Notes: generated from the letters alone by a model not told the origin. A stretch of DNA of 64,000 nucleotides from CAZLBC01 sp964557575 (GCA_964557575.1 CAZLBC010000011.1:1-64000); one strand, 5' to 3'; shown: positions 41,330-50,236, counted from the stretch's first letter. Numbers and translations: made by a program.

Positions 41330-41809
41330 TCAGTCTTGACGGAGCACGAGCCGGTAGCGCGCCAGGCGCCGTATCCCTTCTCTGAATACCACGTCGTGAG
41401 GGGGTACTTCGATCGTGTCGCAGTACCCGGCCCCGGCGATCTCGCAGGTGCGGCGGGAGGACCCGTTTTCGCTGTCGCAGTTTATCCACAGCGCGGCGAT
41501 GCCGTGTCGGACCGCGAAGGAACGTATAAGCCCGACGCTCCTGGCGGCGTACCGGTGTCCCCGGTGTTCGGGAAACACTTCGTACCCGAGGTGTCCGAGA
41601 TAGCGCAACTCCCGTTCCGCGTCGCCCAGCCTGAACCTGAGTTTCCCGAGTCTGCGGTCGGATTCGAGCGATCGCATTTCGAAGTGATAGCAGGGACACC
41701 CGTTCATTTCCGGGTCGTCGGTGACGGTGCGGGCGAGGACCAGACGGAACCCGCCGTCGCAGAGTGTGCCCGGGTTCAGGAATTCGGTGTTGTTATCGAT
41801 GGTATCCAT
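41330..41809 (-). CDS. GNAT-family N-acetyltransferase
   Basis: This 159-residue acyl-CoA-dependent acetyltransferase has 'GHLGYEVFPEHRGHRYAARSVGLIRSFA', the acetyl-CoA-binding R/Q-x-x-G-x-G/A region, followed by 'ALWINCDSENGSSRRTCEIAGAGYCDTIEVP', where the usual 'N..S...Y...GF' motif appears. It resembles the RimJ/RimL-like branch. The substrate is unknown. It ends 21 bases from the convergent pabA gene and is divergent from nth, with its own sigma-70-type promoter. Confidence 0.85.
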   Translation of the reverse strand: MDTIDNNTEFLNPGTLCDGGFRLVLARTVTDDPEMNGCPCYHFEMRSLESDRRLGKLRFRLGDAERELRYLGHLGYEVFPEHRGHRYAARSVGLIRSFAVRHGIAALWINCDSENGSSRRTCEIAGAGYCDTIEVPPHDVVFREGIRRLARYRLVLRQD

Positions 41810-41874
41810 GAAGCGAACGTCGTCTTACGTTACCGATGTAACTGTTTGTGCCTCCGGAATCCTGGGGCGAGCCT

Positions 41875-41902
41875 ATTATAGTTGCCGGCCGTTTCCTGTC
41901 AT
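41875..41902 (-). promoter_or_regulatory. Promoter of the GNAT gene
   Basis: On the minus strand, ATGACA (41897-41902, five of six consensus), a 16-base spacer and TATAAT (41875-41880). It lies back to back with the nth -10 box at 41929-41934. Confidence 0.6.
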
Positions 41903-41928
41903 GCATTTTCACGATGACGCATTCGGTG

Positions 41929-41934
41929 TATGAT
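41929..41934 (+). promoter_or_regulatory. TATGAT -10 box six bases before the nth start codon
   Basis: TATGAT, then GACGCC, then ATG 41941. No Shine-Dalgarno is seen. Leaderless arrangement. Confidence 0.5.
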
Positions 41935-41940
41935 GACGCC

Positions 41941-42594
41941 ATGCCTCGCGAATCGCGCAAAAACAGGAAGGCCAGGTGCGACCGGATCTTTTCGGTCCTG
42001 AAGGAATTATATCCCGCGGCTTCGTGTCCGCTGGATCGGGGCAGCCCGTTCAGGCTCCTGGTGGCGACAATACTGTCCGCGCAGTGCACCGATAAGCGGG
42101 TCAACAGTATCACGGCATATCTGTTCGAGAAATATCGGACCCCGCGCGAGTTTGCCGCCCTTCCGCAGCGCACACTCGAAGGGCTTATCAGGACCGCGGG
42201 ACTCTATCGGAACAAGGCGCGCAACATCCGCGCCGCCGCGAACACGATATGCGACACGTACGGCGGCACGGTGCCCGATACCATGGAAGAACTCTGCCGC
42301 CTTCCCGGTGTGGGCAGAAAGACCGCCAACGTCGTGTTGAGCTACGGTTACGGTAAAAACGGGGGGTTCGTCGTCGACACGCACGTCGGGCGGCTCAGCC
42401 GGCGGTTGAAATTCAGCGTTGCCGACGATCCGCTCAAGGTGGAGCGGGACCTCCTGGAGATCACGGATGAAGATGAACGCGGCATCTGTTCCCTGCTGCT
42501 GATTTATCACGGCCGCCGTATCTGCCGGGCGCGGAATCCGCGGTGCCCGGCGTGTGGTATTTCTCTTTATTGTCCCTCCGCGGGCAGGGTATAA
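41941..42594 (+). CDS. nth: Endonuclease III
   Basis: This 217-residue HhH-GPD DNA glycosylase/AP lyase removes oxidised pyrimidines. The helix-hairpin-helix 'LPGVGRKTANVVL' carries the catalytic Lys (K127), and 'VVDTHVGRL' carries the catalytic Asp (D146). The [4Fe-4S] cluster ligands are C195-x6-C202-x2-C205-x5-C211, exactly the family spacing. 'ATILSAQCTDKRVN' is the conserved N-terminal helix. It starts without Shine-Dalgarno, six bases after a TATGAT box. Seven bases separate its stop from mscS. Confidence 0.95.
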   Translation: MPRESRKNRKARCDRIFSVLKELYPAASCPLDRGSPFRLLVATILSAQCTDKRVNSITAYLFEKYRTPREFAALPQRTLEGLIRTAGLYRNKARNIRAAANTICDTYGGTVPDTMEELCRLPGVGRKTANVVLSYGYGKNGGFVVDTHVGRLSRRLKFSVADDPLKVERDLLEITDEDERGICSLLLIYHGRRICRARNPRCPACGISLYCPSAGRV

Positions 42595-42595
42595 T
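42590..42595 (+). promoter_or_regulatory. TATAAT -10 box six bases before the MscS start codon
   Basis: TATAAT, then CGGCAC, then ATG 42602. The hexamer overlaps the end of nth. It is nearly the same string as before the DUF985 gene and the GNAT-like gene at the right edge. Confidence 0.5.
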
Positions 42596-42601
42596 CGGCA
42601 C

Positions 42602-43747
42602 ATGGCGTTTTCGGAAACCTGTTTGAATCAGCAATTTATATTTTCACTGTCCGGGATCGGCGAATGGCTCGGTTCACGGCTGGCCCTCCAGTTGTTCCTG
42701 TCGATACTGTTGCTCGCCGCCCTGACGACCGGCCTGGTGTTGGTATTCAGGTTGTCGCTGGGGAGAAAAACGCGCGCCCGGTCGCGGTTGATGACGGGGA
42801 CCCTCTCGGTTATCGCCGTCATGGTCGCCGTCGTCGTCCTGGCGGGAATATGGAAGGGCAGGGCGGAATGGATCGAGCACTTCTATAAGTGGCTCAGGTA
42901 CAACCGGGTCTATGCCAACACCTTCTGGTCGCTGATCGCCGTCGTGGCGCTTTTCGTCATCGCCCGGCTGTTCCAGAAGGCCCTGCTGTCGCGCTGCGAG
43001 GAACTGGAAGACCGGCACCGGGTGCGGCGGGGCGTTACCTGGGTAAAGGCGACCGTGCTCTTTTTCATCATCGGGGCGATATGGATAAGCAGCGATGACC
43101 TGGGACTCGTGCTGGGCGTTATCGGCGCGGGGCTGGCGCTCTCCATGCAGGAGGTGATTCTCTGCGTGGCGGGGTGGGTGCTTATTATCGTCAAGAGGCC
43201 GTATGACATCGGCGACCGGATCGAAATAAGCGGCCGGACGGGGGATGTCATCGATATACGGCTGTTCCAGACGTCACTGCTCGAAGTGGGGAACTGGGTG
43301 GCTGCCGACCAGAGTACCGGCCGACTGATCAACATGCCCAACAGCGCCGTCTTCCGCGGGTTCACGGCGAACTATACGAAGGGGTTTCCCTTTATATGGA
43401 ACGAGCTGGTCATCGTCGTGACATTTGAAAGCGACTGGCGGCGCGCCAAGGACATCATCCTGGAGCAGGCGCTGTTCGAGGCCGAGAAAATAGAGCAGGA
43501 AGTGAAGGGTAAAATCGAGCGGATGCAGAAGAATTACGCGATCCGCTACCGGAACCTCACTCCCATCGTCTACACGACGATCGCGAATCACGGGGTGGCC
43601 CTGACCCTGCGCTACATCTGTCCCGCCAGAACACGCCGCGGGACATCCCATGCGATTTACGAAGGCATTCTGGATGGATTCGCGAGGGAGGAATGCATCG
43701 ATCTGGCGTATCCCACGACCCGCTTTTTCGATGCGGCCAAGGAGTAG
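42602..43747 (+). CDS. MscS-family mechanosensitive channel
   Basis: This 381-residue membrane protein has four predicted helices, the last being the pore helix ('GLVLGVIGAGLALSMQEVILCVAGWVLIIV'). It is followed by the MscS beta-domain ('RPYDIGDRIEISGRTGDVIDIRLFQTSLLEV', 'GRLINMPNSAVFRGFTANYT'). The C-terminal vestibule domain ends with 'IDLAYPTTRFF'. It releases solutes on hypo-osmotic shock. Some relatives respond to cyclic-di-AMP-linked osmotic signalling, and CdaA is in this window; a link is not shown. Start set by the conserved N-terminus and the TATAAT box six bases upstream. Confidence 0.9.
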   Translation: MAFSETCLNQQFIFSLSGIGEWLGSRLALQLFLSILLLAALTTGLVLVFRLSLGRKTRARSRLMTGTLSVIAVMVAVVVLAGIWKGRAEWIEHFYKWLRYNRVYANTFWSLIAVVALFVIARLFQKALLSRCEELEDRHRVRRGVTWVKATVLFFIIGAIWISSDDLGLVLGVIGAGLALSMQEVILCVAGWVLIIVKRPYDIGDRIEISGRTGDVIDIRLFQTSLLEVGNWVAADQSTGRLINMPNSAVFRGFTANYTKGFPFIWNELVIVVTFESDWRRAKDIILEQALFEAEKIEQEVKGKIERMQKNYAIRYRNLTPIVYTTIANHGVALTLRYICPARTRRGTSHAIYEGILDGFAREECIDLAYPTTRFFDAAKE

Positions 43748-43773
43748 TACGGGAGAAACCGCAACGGACTGTG

Positions 43774-43779
43774 TATAAT
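43774..43779 (+). promoter_or_regulatory. TATAAT -10 box upstream of hflX
   Basis: A perfect -10 hexamer, 25 bases before the TTG start at 43805, with GGGAGG between them. Normal leadered arrangement. Confidence 0.4.
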
Positions 43780-43804
43780 TATCCGGTTCTCGGGAGGTTG
43801 CTGT

Positions 43805-45106
43805 TTGACTGAGCCGAAAAGAGAGGAATTGACGGTACGAACCGAACGGGTCCTTCTCGTCGGTGTTCTGCTTCCCGGGGGAAAATACGATCCCCGGGAT
43901 CCGCTGGGTGAATTGAGAAGCCTTGCCAAGACCGCCGGCGCCCGCGTCGTCGACGAAATGATCGCCCGCCGGAAAAAACCCCACCCGGGGCTGTATCTCG
44001 GTACCGGGAAGGCCGGGCAGCTTGCCGGCCGCTGCGAAATGAACGAGATCGATGCCGTGATATTCGACAACGACCTGTCGCCCGCGCAGATTCGGGAACT
44101 CGAGAGGATAACGGGGACCAAGGTCATCGATCGGAGTGAATTGATCCTGGATATTTTCGCCTCCCACGCCCGCACGTCACAGAGCCGCCTGCAGGTTGAA
44201 CTGGCCCAGTTGGAATACACCTATCCCCGTCTCACGGGCCTGTGGACCCACCTCGACCGGCACGGCGGAGGTATCGGAACCCGCGGTCCGGGTGAGCGGC
44301 AGATCGAAACGGACCGGCGCCTGGTGCAGCGCAGGGTCAGTCTTCTGAAAAAGAAACTCGAGGCCGTCGACAAACGAAAACTGCGCGAGGTGCATGGCAG
44401 GAAAAACGAATTTTGCATCTGTCTCGTCGGGTACACGAATGCGGGCAAAAGCACGCTGATGAACAGCCTGACCGGCGAGCATATGTACGTGGCCGACCAG
44501 TTTTTTGCCACGCTCGAAACGCGGACGCGCCGGTGGGATGTCGGGCAGGGCACGGTGGTGCTGCTCAGCGACACGGTCGGCTTCATCCGCGACCTGCCGC
44601 ACCACCTCGTGGCGAGTTTCAGGGCAACCCTCGAGGAGGCGATATGGGCCGATTTGCTCATTCACGTGGCCGATGCCTCGCACGAGCGGGTCCGTGAGCA
44701 TATACACGAAGTTGACGGGGTTCTCGACGAACTTGGCTGCGAGAAGAACCGGCGGCTTCTCGTGCTGAACAAGATCGATCACATAATCGATCCCACCGTG
44801 TTTTCCGTGTTGAAAAACAGGTATCCGTCGGCGCTGCTCATCTCGGCCCGAAAACAGGAGGGGACCGAAGCGCTGGTTGCGGAGGTGGTGCGCCGCTGCG
44901 CCGGCGCGCAGGTAAGAGTACGCATTACCGTCGACTGCCGAAACGGAAAGCTGATGAACTGTATCGCCAAGCACGCCCGTGTCGAGAGACAGACCTTTGA
45001 GGATACCACCGCCCATATAGACGCTCTGGTTTCCGCGCCGGGCCTCGAATCCATACGGTCCTTCGGGGACGATGTTAAAATCAGCTTTCGCGCCGAAGCG
45101 GGGTGA
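43805..45106 (+). CDS. hflX: Ribosome-associated GTPase HflX
   Basis: This 433-residue TRAFAC GTPase binds the 50S subunit and rescues stalled ribosomes under stress. The N-terminal HflX domain has 'KPHPGLYLGTGKAGQL' and 'ELSPAQIRELE'-type sequence. 'LTRLTG...GGGIGTRGPGERQIETDRR' precedes the G domain. G1 is 'GYTNAGKST', G3 'DTVGFI' and G4 'NKID'. Start: TTG at 43805, seven bases after GGGAGG; no ATG is available before the conserved sequence. The gene follows mscS by 57 bases and has its own TATAAT box. Confidence 0.93.
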   Translation: MTEPKREELTVRTERVLLVGVLLPGGKYDPRDPLGELRSLAKTAGARVVDEMIARRKKPHPGLYLGTGKAGQLAGRCEMNEIDAVIFDNDLSPAQIRELERITGTKVIDRSELILDIFASHARTSQSRLQVELAQLEYTYPRLTGLWTHLDRHGGGIGTRGPGERQIETDRRLVQRRVSLLKKKLEAVDKRKLREVHGRKNEFCICLVGYTNAGKSTLMNSLTGEHMYVADQFFATLETRTRRWDVGQGTVVLLSDTVGFIRDLPHHLVASFRATLEEAIWADLLIHVADASHERVREHIHEVDGVLDELGCEKNRRLLVLNKIDHIIDPTVFSVLKNRYPSALLISARKQEGTEALVAEVVRRCAGAQVRVRITVDCRNGKLMNCIAKHARVERQTFEDTTAHIDALVSAPGLESIRSFGDDVKISFRAEAG

Positions 45107-45155
45107 CCGGCCGTGCGATTGCATCCGGCGAACGCGGATGGGCTGAGGAGATGTT

Positions 45156-46466
45156 ATGAATCCTGATGCGCGAACCGGCCGGATCCTGCTGTTACCGGCG
45201 ATCGTGTTGCTGTGGCCTCCCGCCGCGCTCGTCGCCGGGGACGGGCCGGTGGTGGGTATGATGCTTTCCTCCGGTGATGAAATCAGGGGCGAGGCCCTCT
45301 CCTTTACTGCGCGGACCCTCACGATCAGGTCGAAAAAGGGAATACGCCGCGTGTACTGGCCGAATATCATAGCGATGGGTTTGCAGGATGCGGAGCCCAA
45401 GCCCGCGGGAAAGGCCGCCGCCGCGCTGAGTTGCGGAAGGGCCTTCCTGGAGGCCGGCATGAACGACATCGCAGCCTGTTTTTTCGTGTTGGCCGTGCGG
45501 AAAGACGGGTCGCTGAAAGGTGAGATAGCCGCACTGTACGACAATCGCGGGGCCGCGTTGCCGAAATCACTCGGCGGCACGTCTGTCGCCGGTGAGAAAC
45601 TGATTGCCGCGAAACACAACTACGCTCGGCCCGGTCCCGGACAGGTCAGGGCATCGCTGAACCTGGCGCGTGAATGGGGACAAAAGGCCCGGGATATCGT
45701 ACCGGCGATGCACCTGATCGAGACGCCGCACTTCCTGATTTACAGCGCGTGGAGCGCGCGTGACGACAATGTGCTGAAGATGAAGTACGAAAAACTCTAC
45801 CGTGCCCTGTGCCGGCGGTTCAAGATCGACTACCGGGAAAATATCTGGATAGGAAAACTCCCCGTCTATGCCTTCTGGCGCCAGGATAATTTTGTGAAAT
45901 TTTCCGCGCTGGTGACGGGGGTTCCCCCGGAGGTGGCCCTCAGGGCCGGCGGGTACGCGGGGTACAAGAAGCAAGGGTCTGCCGTATTCCGTTTCGTCGC
46001 CCTCGGCGCGGTATGGCGGGGGCGGATGACGAGGGCGATGGCGCAGACCCGCTTTTACGAAGTGCTGGTTCACGAGTCCACGCATGCCTTCATGGGCCGG
46101 TATATCAACGAACGCCGGATTCCGAACTGGGTCGACGAGGGGATTGCCGAGACGATGGCGGCCACCCTGGTACCGCAGTCCCACGCGGCCCGGAAGATAA
46201 AGGTCCTGACAAAGCTGGCCGCCGGCAGCGGTGCGCCGGTCGAGAGCATATTCGATGTTGGCAATATCCCGATGAGCCGATTGCATTACGGCATGGCCCA
46301 GAGCCTGGTCAGGTACCTCTATCAGAAAAACAGCGCCGCGTTTATCGCGTTTATCGAAAAGCTCAAGGAAGGTGTCTCCGACAGGGACGCCCTGCAGTCC
46401 ACCTACAACATATCCCGCGAGAAACTGGTCAGGGAATGGAAGGCCGCCGCGCTGCGCATCAGGTAG
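45156..46466 (+). CDS. Secreted gluzincin-type metallopeptidase (DUF1570-like)
   Basis: This 436-residue exported protein has a signal peptide ('ILLLPAIVLLWPPAALVAG'). The C-terminal half has the zinc motif HESTH (about 306-310, in 'VLVHESTHAFMGRYINE') and the third ligand in 'PNWVDEGIAETMA', the gluzincin pattern seen in DUF1570 proteins. The N-terminal part has short beta-rich segments ('SSGDEIRGEALSFTARTLTIRS'), which may bind substrate. It probably cleaves surface or scavenged proteins. It starts 49 bases after hflX and ends 71 bases before tRNA-Thr. Confidence 0.8.
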   Translation: MNPDARTGRILLLPAIVLLWPPAALVAGDGPVVGMMLSSGDEIRGEALSFTARTLTIRSKKGIRRVYWPNIIAMGLQDAEPKPAGKAAAALSCGRAFLEAGMNDIAACFFVLAVRKDGSLKGEIAALYDNRGAALPKSLGGTSVAGEKLIAAKHNYARPGPGQVRASLNLAREWGQKARDIVPAMHLIETPHFLIYSAWSARDDNVLKMKYEKLYRALCRRFKIDYRENIWIGKLPVYAFWRQDNFVKFSALVTGVPPEVALRAGGYAGYKKQGSAVFRFVALGAVWRGRMTRAMAQTRFYEVLVHESTHAFMGRYINERRIPNWVDEGIAETMAATLVPQSHAARKIKVLTKLAAGSGAPVESIFDVGNIPMSRLHYGMAQSLVRYLYQKNSAAFIAFIEKLKEGVSDRDALQSTYNISREKLVREWKAAALRIR

Positions 46467-46537
46467 AACGGGGAGAGTCCGCCGGACAACCGCGCCCTCT
46501 TTTGCGCCGCGATATTTGTGGTACACTTGTCTCTCGT

Positions 46538-46609
46538 GCCAGCGTAGCTCAACGGCAGAGCACGGCTTTTGTAAAGCTGAGGTTGTGGGTTCGAATCCCT
46601 CCGCTGGCT
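46538..46609 (+). tRNA. tRNA-Thr (anticodon UGU)
   Basis: This is a 72-base cloverleaf: acceptor GCCAGCG/CGCTGGC, D stem GCTC/GAGC, anticodon stem CGGCT/AGCTG around loop TTTGTAA (anticodon TGT), and T loop TTCGAAT. The discriminator is T and CCA is not encoded. One U-U mismatch is present in the T stem. The last 28 bases recur as a fragment at 484-511. Confidence 0.95.
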
Positions 46610-46621
46610 GTGTGATCCCCT

Positions 46622-47731
46622 TCAGATAGTATCGAGTTTTTCCAGGACGGCCGCCGCCCGGAGTCTTTCCCGGTACACGATTGTGTTTTTTGCCGGCAGG
46701 ACGCGGGCGGCGGGGGAATGTTCCGGTACCGCCAGCAGAAGGTTCCGGTCGCTGAATACCGCCAGTGTCCTGAGCTTCTCTTCAAGGTATTCCGGGGTCC
46801 AGAAACCCGCGATTTCCAGCAGTACCTCGTCTCCGCGGTCATTGCGGAGGAGGAAATCCGGTATACATACCTTCTGTGCCCTGAAGAGCAGCCGTCCTTC
46901 CCGTATCAGTTCCCAGCCCCCCCGGCGGCGGCCGAACTGCTCGGCGAAATCGGCCTCGACCTTCGAATCAAATTGCTCGTCCGGATCGATGTGGCTTCGA
47001 TACCCGTCCGCGGCGGACACGGCGAGCATCGCCCGTGTTTGCCAGGGGCCGATGATCGATGCGCGCATCCGCCACCGGCCGCACGCCAGAAGCGCGGGGA
47101 TGAACCGGGCGAGGGATCCCCCGTACCGGCTGGTCGGATGCAGCGGGCTCAGCGGGCCCGACAGCACGATTCGGTATCCACCGGACGAGAGGGGGGTGAT
47201 GTCGTGGAGCAAACGGGAGAGGTTGATATTTCGCACGGCCTTTTTGTAGTCGGACGCGAGATGGATCACCATCTGTTCGGCGCGATACATTGCGGCCTGG
47301 AGCTGGGCGACGTTATAGCGACTGAGCAGCCGCCGGGGTGATGCAAAACCCTCGAACGATTCAAGCCGCCGAAAATCCGGATAGTCGGCGAAGAGTTGTT
47401 CCACTGTCATGCCGGTCTCGCCGGGCGCCGTGTGCCGTCCGTAGGTTTCGAGCCGCCGGCGCAGTGCCCCCGGGACCTCTGCAAAAATCGACGCATCCTC
47501 GAGGATTTTGATAAATGCCCGGATGCGCCTGCGGGGGCAATCGTCTTCTGCGGCGAAAATCCCGCGAATGGTCCGGCGTAATGCCCGGCGGGATTTTCCG
47601 CCCCCCTTTTCGAACGACTCGAGCATAGTGCGGGCAAGGTCGATGTAGTGGTTGTGCGTCCGGCGATCGAGCCGATCCGGAACGGCCCGCCCGCCCCGGT
47701 ATTCAATGACGGACTCGGCCGCGGTAAGCAT
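46622..47731 (-). CDS. Bax1-type nuclease (DUF790)
   Basis: This 369-residue protein belongs to DUF790/Bax1, the nuclease partner of archaeal and some bacterial XPB helicases in nucleotide excision repair. The C-terminal catalytic region has 'CIPDFLLRNDRGDEVLLEIAGFWTPEYLEEKL', which contains the PD-(D/E)xK-like acidic residues and the family's 'GFWTPEYL' motif. The N-terminal part ('FASPRRLLSRYNVAQLQAAMYRAEQMVIHL') is the conserved helical domain. The nuclease looks intact. It overlaps the helicase-like gene by 29 bases and is translated after it. Bax1-XPB pairs cut DNA at bubbles; the state of the partner here is unusual. Confidence 0.8.
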   Translation of the reverse strand: MLTAAESVIEYRGGRAVPDRLDRRTHNHYIDLARTMLESFEKGGGKSRRALRRTIRGIFAAEDDCPRRRIRAFIKILEDASIFAEVPGALRRRLETYGRHTAPGETGMTVEQLFADYPDFRRLESFEGFASPRRLLSRYNVAQLQAAMYRAEQMVIHLASDYKKAVRNINLSRLLHDITPLSSGGYRIVLSGPLSPLHPTSRYGGSLARFIPALLACGRWRMRASIIGPWQTRAMLAVSAADGYRSHIDPDEQFDSKVEADFAEQFGRRRGGWELIREGRLLFRAQKVCIPDFLLRNDRGDEVLLEIAGFWTPEYLEEKLRTLAVFSDRNLLLAVPEHSPAARVLPAKNTIVYRERLRAAAVLEKLDTI

Positions 47732-49085
47732 CGTATTTCCATATCTCCTTTCTCGCGGGGTCTTCCTCGGTATCCTCGCAGTACAGCAGGTGCAGTGTGC
47801 GCAGGTCCGGGCGGCCTTCCGGCGCCCCGGCCCCGTGCCGGCGATGAAGACCGGTAACCGTCCCGTCGAGAGAAACGGCGATGTCGATCGGCATATCCGT
47901 CCATCGCGACGGACGGGCGGTCGTCACCATCGCCCTGATTTCACCCGCGGCAAAGGCCGCGACCAGCGCGTCCCGTTCGTATTCAGGGCTTGCGGCCGTG
48001 AGGGCGGGTACCGACAGCCGGCACGATATTGCCAGGGCCGCGTGCCGGCGCGTGGTAAAGACCGCGATCTTCCTGTCCGGATGATCCCGTATCAACTGCG
48101 CCACTGCTTTCCGCTTCTGTTCGGCGCCGGCAAGAATATCGCGCGCCGTTTCGGCCGCCGTGCGTGCGCGTCGCGATGCCGCGCTGCGGCAGGGATCCCG
48201 GCAGAGGTCGGTGATCGTATATCGGGGGTTTGACCTTTTTCGGCGAGAAATATATTCGTCCCTGCACTGCCTGCAGCGCTCGTATTCTCGGGCTTCGCGG
48301 TCGGTCAGCCTGACCCCGGTGTGCGTCGTTGTCGTCGGTTCCGGCAGCATTTCGATCTCGATGCGGCCTCTCCGGGCGCCGACGAGATCTTCCAGCAGTG
48401 ATTCGGTCCCGTCGCGTTCCTCGCCGGAACGACACAGGCCGAGACGATACGGCGCGATGCTCATGAGGGCAATGTCCCGGTATGTTTTCCGCCCGAGCAT
48501 TCGCGGCTCGTCTAAGATCAGCAGGTCGAACAGGGCGCCGATCGTCGGCACGTGGATATGGGCCGACCGGTAGGTTGCCGTTGAAATCGGTCGGATCGTT
48601 CGATCGCGTCCTCCCAGAATGCCCGCTTCACACCCGAGACCCGCGGCGATTCGGTTTCGCCATGCCAGCGCTCGCTCCGGACCGGTGGTTACCACCAGGG
48701 TCGGGCAGGGCAGGCCCGCCATTGTCGCGATCGCCGCGGCGAATCGCCCGGATAAACCGTTACTTTCCAGAAGGCCCCGGTGTCCGGCGGTGTTCCACGC
48801 CTGCAGCGATGCCGCGGCGTCCGGCGGCAGGGGCCGGGGCCGCCGCCGGTGAAATACCCGGGCCCGGGGCGGCAGGGTGTCTGAAAAGCGATCCGGAAAC
48901 GTACTGCCGAGTTCCGCGGCTACCCGTGTGTAATGCATTGCCGCGCAGCGCCACGCTCCCACGCGGCGGTCCCATTTCCAGAAGCTGCCGGGTGGCCGAA
49001 AGCGGCTCGCGCCCTGCGTAATCGCGGGACACCCGGTATTGAGCAGCAGGGTTCCGTTGTCGTAGGAAAGAATGATATCGTTCAT
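47703..49085 (-). CDS. Degenerate XPB-type helicase, partner of Bax1
   Basis: This 460-residue protein can be aligned with XPB along its length. 'FWKWDRRVGAWRCAAMHY' (35-52) is the damage-recognition-domain start, 'LQAWNTAGHRGLLESNGLSGRF' (94-115) the motif I region, and 'LLILDEPRML' (188-197) the DEVH region. 'APYRLGLCRSGEERDGTESLLEDLVGAR' (211-238) is motif III and the thumb region. The expected P-T-G-x-G-K-T is replaced by 'SNGLSGRF', DEVH by DEPR, and 'LTATPER' by 'LCRSGEER'. Motif VI reads 'GLHRRHGAGAP'. ATP hydrolysis is therefore unlikely, while the fold and the Bax1 partner are kept. It probably serves as a DNA-binding or scaffold subunit. Confidence 0.7.
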   Translation of the reverse strand: MNDIILSYDNGTLLLNTGCPAITQGASRFRPPGSFWKWDRRVGAWRCAAMHYTRVAAELGSTFPDRFSDTLPPRARVFHRRRPRPLPPDAAASLQAWNTAGHRGLLESNGLSGRFAAAIATMAGLPCPTLVVTTGPERALAWRNRIAAGLGCEAGILGGRDRTIRPISTATYRSAHIHVPTIGALFDLLILDEPRMLGRKTYRDIALMSIAPYRLGLCRSGEERDGTESLLEDLVGARRGRIEIEMLPEPTTTTHTGVRLTDREAREYERCRQCRDEYISRRKRSNPRYTITDLCRDPCRSAASRRARTAAETARDILAGAEQKRKAVAQLIRDHPDRKIAVFTTRRHAALAISCRLSVPALTAASPEYERDALVAAFAAGEIRAMVTTARPSRWTDMPIDIAVSLDGTVTGLHRRHGAGAPEGRPDLRTLHLLYCEDTEEDPARKEIWKYDAYRGRVRH

Positions 49086-49181
49086 TGTCCCTTACTTCCC
49101 TGGTGTCGGTGAAAAAGGTGCCGGACACAATAGTACCCGAATGCCGACGCGTATTCCACTGGTCTATTCGGCGTGTGCTGA

Positions 49182-49187
49182 TATTAT
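49182..49187 (+). promoter_or_regulatory. TATTAT -10 box eight bases before the rlmN start codon
   Basis: TATTAT, then eight bases, then ATG 49196. No Shine-Dalgarno is seen, so it is probably leaderless. Confidence 0.35.
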
Positions 49188-49195
49188 CTTTATGT

Positions 49196-50236
49196 ATGAA
49201 ATGCGCGATCATTGAAATGGACCGGTTGCAACTGGAAGCATATGTGCGCGGTCTCGGGGCCGAGCGGTTCCGGGCGGACCAGTTGAGAAACTGGATATAC
49301 GAGCGGTTCGCGGTTTCATTCGACGAGATGCGTACCCTTCCCGCCCGATTGCGGGAACGCCTTGGTGAAGAGGCGGTTGTCTGCGATGTGGAAACGGCCG
49401 CGGAGCGTGTTTCCCGCGACGGCACGGTCAAGTACCTGCTCGAACTGTCCGACCGGAACATCGTGGAGATGGTGTGGATACCCCAGCCGGGACGGAACAC
49501 GTTGTGTGTCAGTTCCCAGGTGGGGTGTCCGGTGATGTGCCGTTTTTGCGCAAGCGGGGAGGGAGGGCTTCAGCGGAACCTCGCGCCGGCGGAGATAGCC
49601 TGCCAGGTTATCCTGGCGTCCCGTATCCACGGAGAAAAGCCCGATAACATCGTGGTTATGGGTGTGGGTGAGCCCCTGTTGAATTTCGACAATCTCGCCG
49701 CCGCGCTCGCCATTCTTAACGACGAGGACCGCTGCGGCATCGGCGCGAGGCGGATAACGGTTTCGACCAGCGGCATCGTTCCCGGGATGCGCCGCCTCGC
49801 CGACACGGGCAGGCAGTACAACCTCGCCGTTTCGATTCACGCCCCTGACGACCGATTGCGGGCCGCCTTTATCCCCGATCATTACCGTTACGGTCTCGAC
49901 GAGATCGTGAATGCATGCGTGTACTATCACCGCCGCACCAGCCGCAAGCCCACGTTCGAGTACGTGCTCGTTGCGGGGCGAAACGACGGGATTGAAGACG
50001 CCCGGCGGCTCGGACTGCTCGCCGAACGGGCGGGGGCGAAGGTGAACCTGATACCCTGTAACCCCCGGGGGGGGTGCTGCCCGCCGTCCCAAACCCGGGT
50101 GTATGCGTTTCTGCGCGAACTGGAGACCCGGGGGATCGGGGCGACCGTCCGCGCCGGCAGGGGGGCGGATGTCACGGCGGCCTGCGGCCAGTTGCGGTCG
50201 ACCGCTCGAGGGGATCCGGGGCAGGCGGTCCGGTGA
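49196..50236 (+). CDS. rlmN: 23S rRNA / tRNA adenosine(2)-C2 methyltransferase RlmN
   Basis: This 346-residue radical SAM enzyme methylates A2503 of 23S rRNA and A37 of some tRNAs. The [4Fe-4S] ligands are C111, C115 and C118 in 'CPVMCRFCASG'. The SAM motif is 'GVGEPLLNFDNL', and 'VSTSGIVPGMRRLA' and 'LAVSIHAPDD' are further signature blocks. The C-terminal 'RGADVTAACGQL' holds the second catalytic Cys. The start at 49196 begins the conserved N-terminal helix-turn domain; an in-frame ATG is found seven codons later. It is divergent from the XPB-like gene. Confidence 0.93.
   Translation: MKCAIIEMDRLQLEAYVRGLGAERFRADQLRNWIYERFAVSFDEMRTLPARLRERLGEEAVVCDVETAAERVSRDGTVKYLLELSDRNIVEMVWIPQPGRNTLCVSSQVGCPVMCRFCASGEGGLQRNLAPAEIACQVILASRIHGEKPDNIVVMGVGEPLLNFDNLAAALAILNDEDRCGIGARRITVSTSGIVPGMRRLADTGRQYNLAVSIHAPDDRLRAAFIPDHYRYGLDEIVNACVYYHRRTSRKPTFEYVLVAGRNDGIEDARRLGLLAERAGAKVNLIPCNPRGGCCPPSQTRVYAFLRELETRGIGATVRAGRGADVTAACGQLRSTARGDPGQAVR

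Noticed and set aside
41298..41881. Alternative frames over the GNAT gene on both strands
   Set aside because: Only the minus frame from 41809 shows the acetyl-CoA motif and has a promoter.
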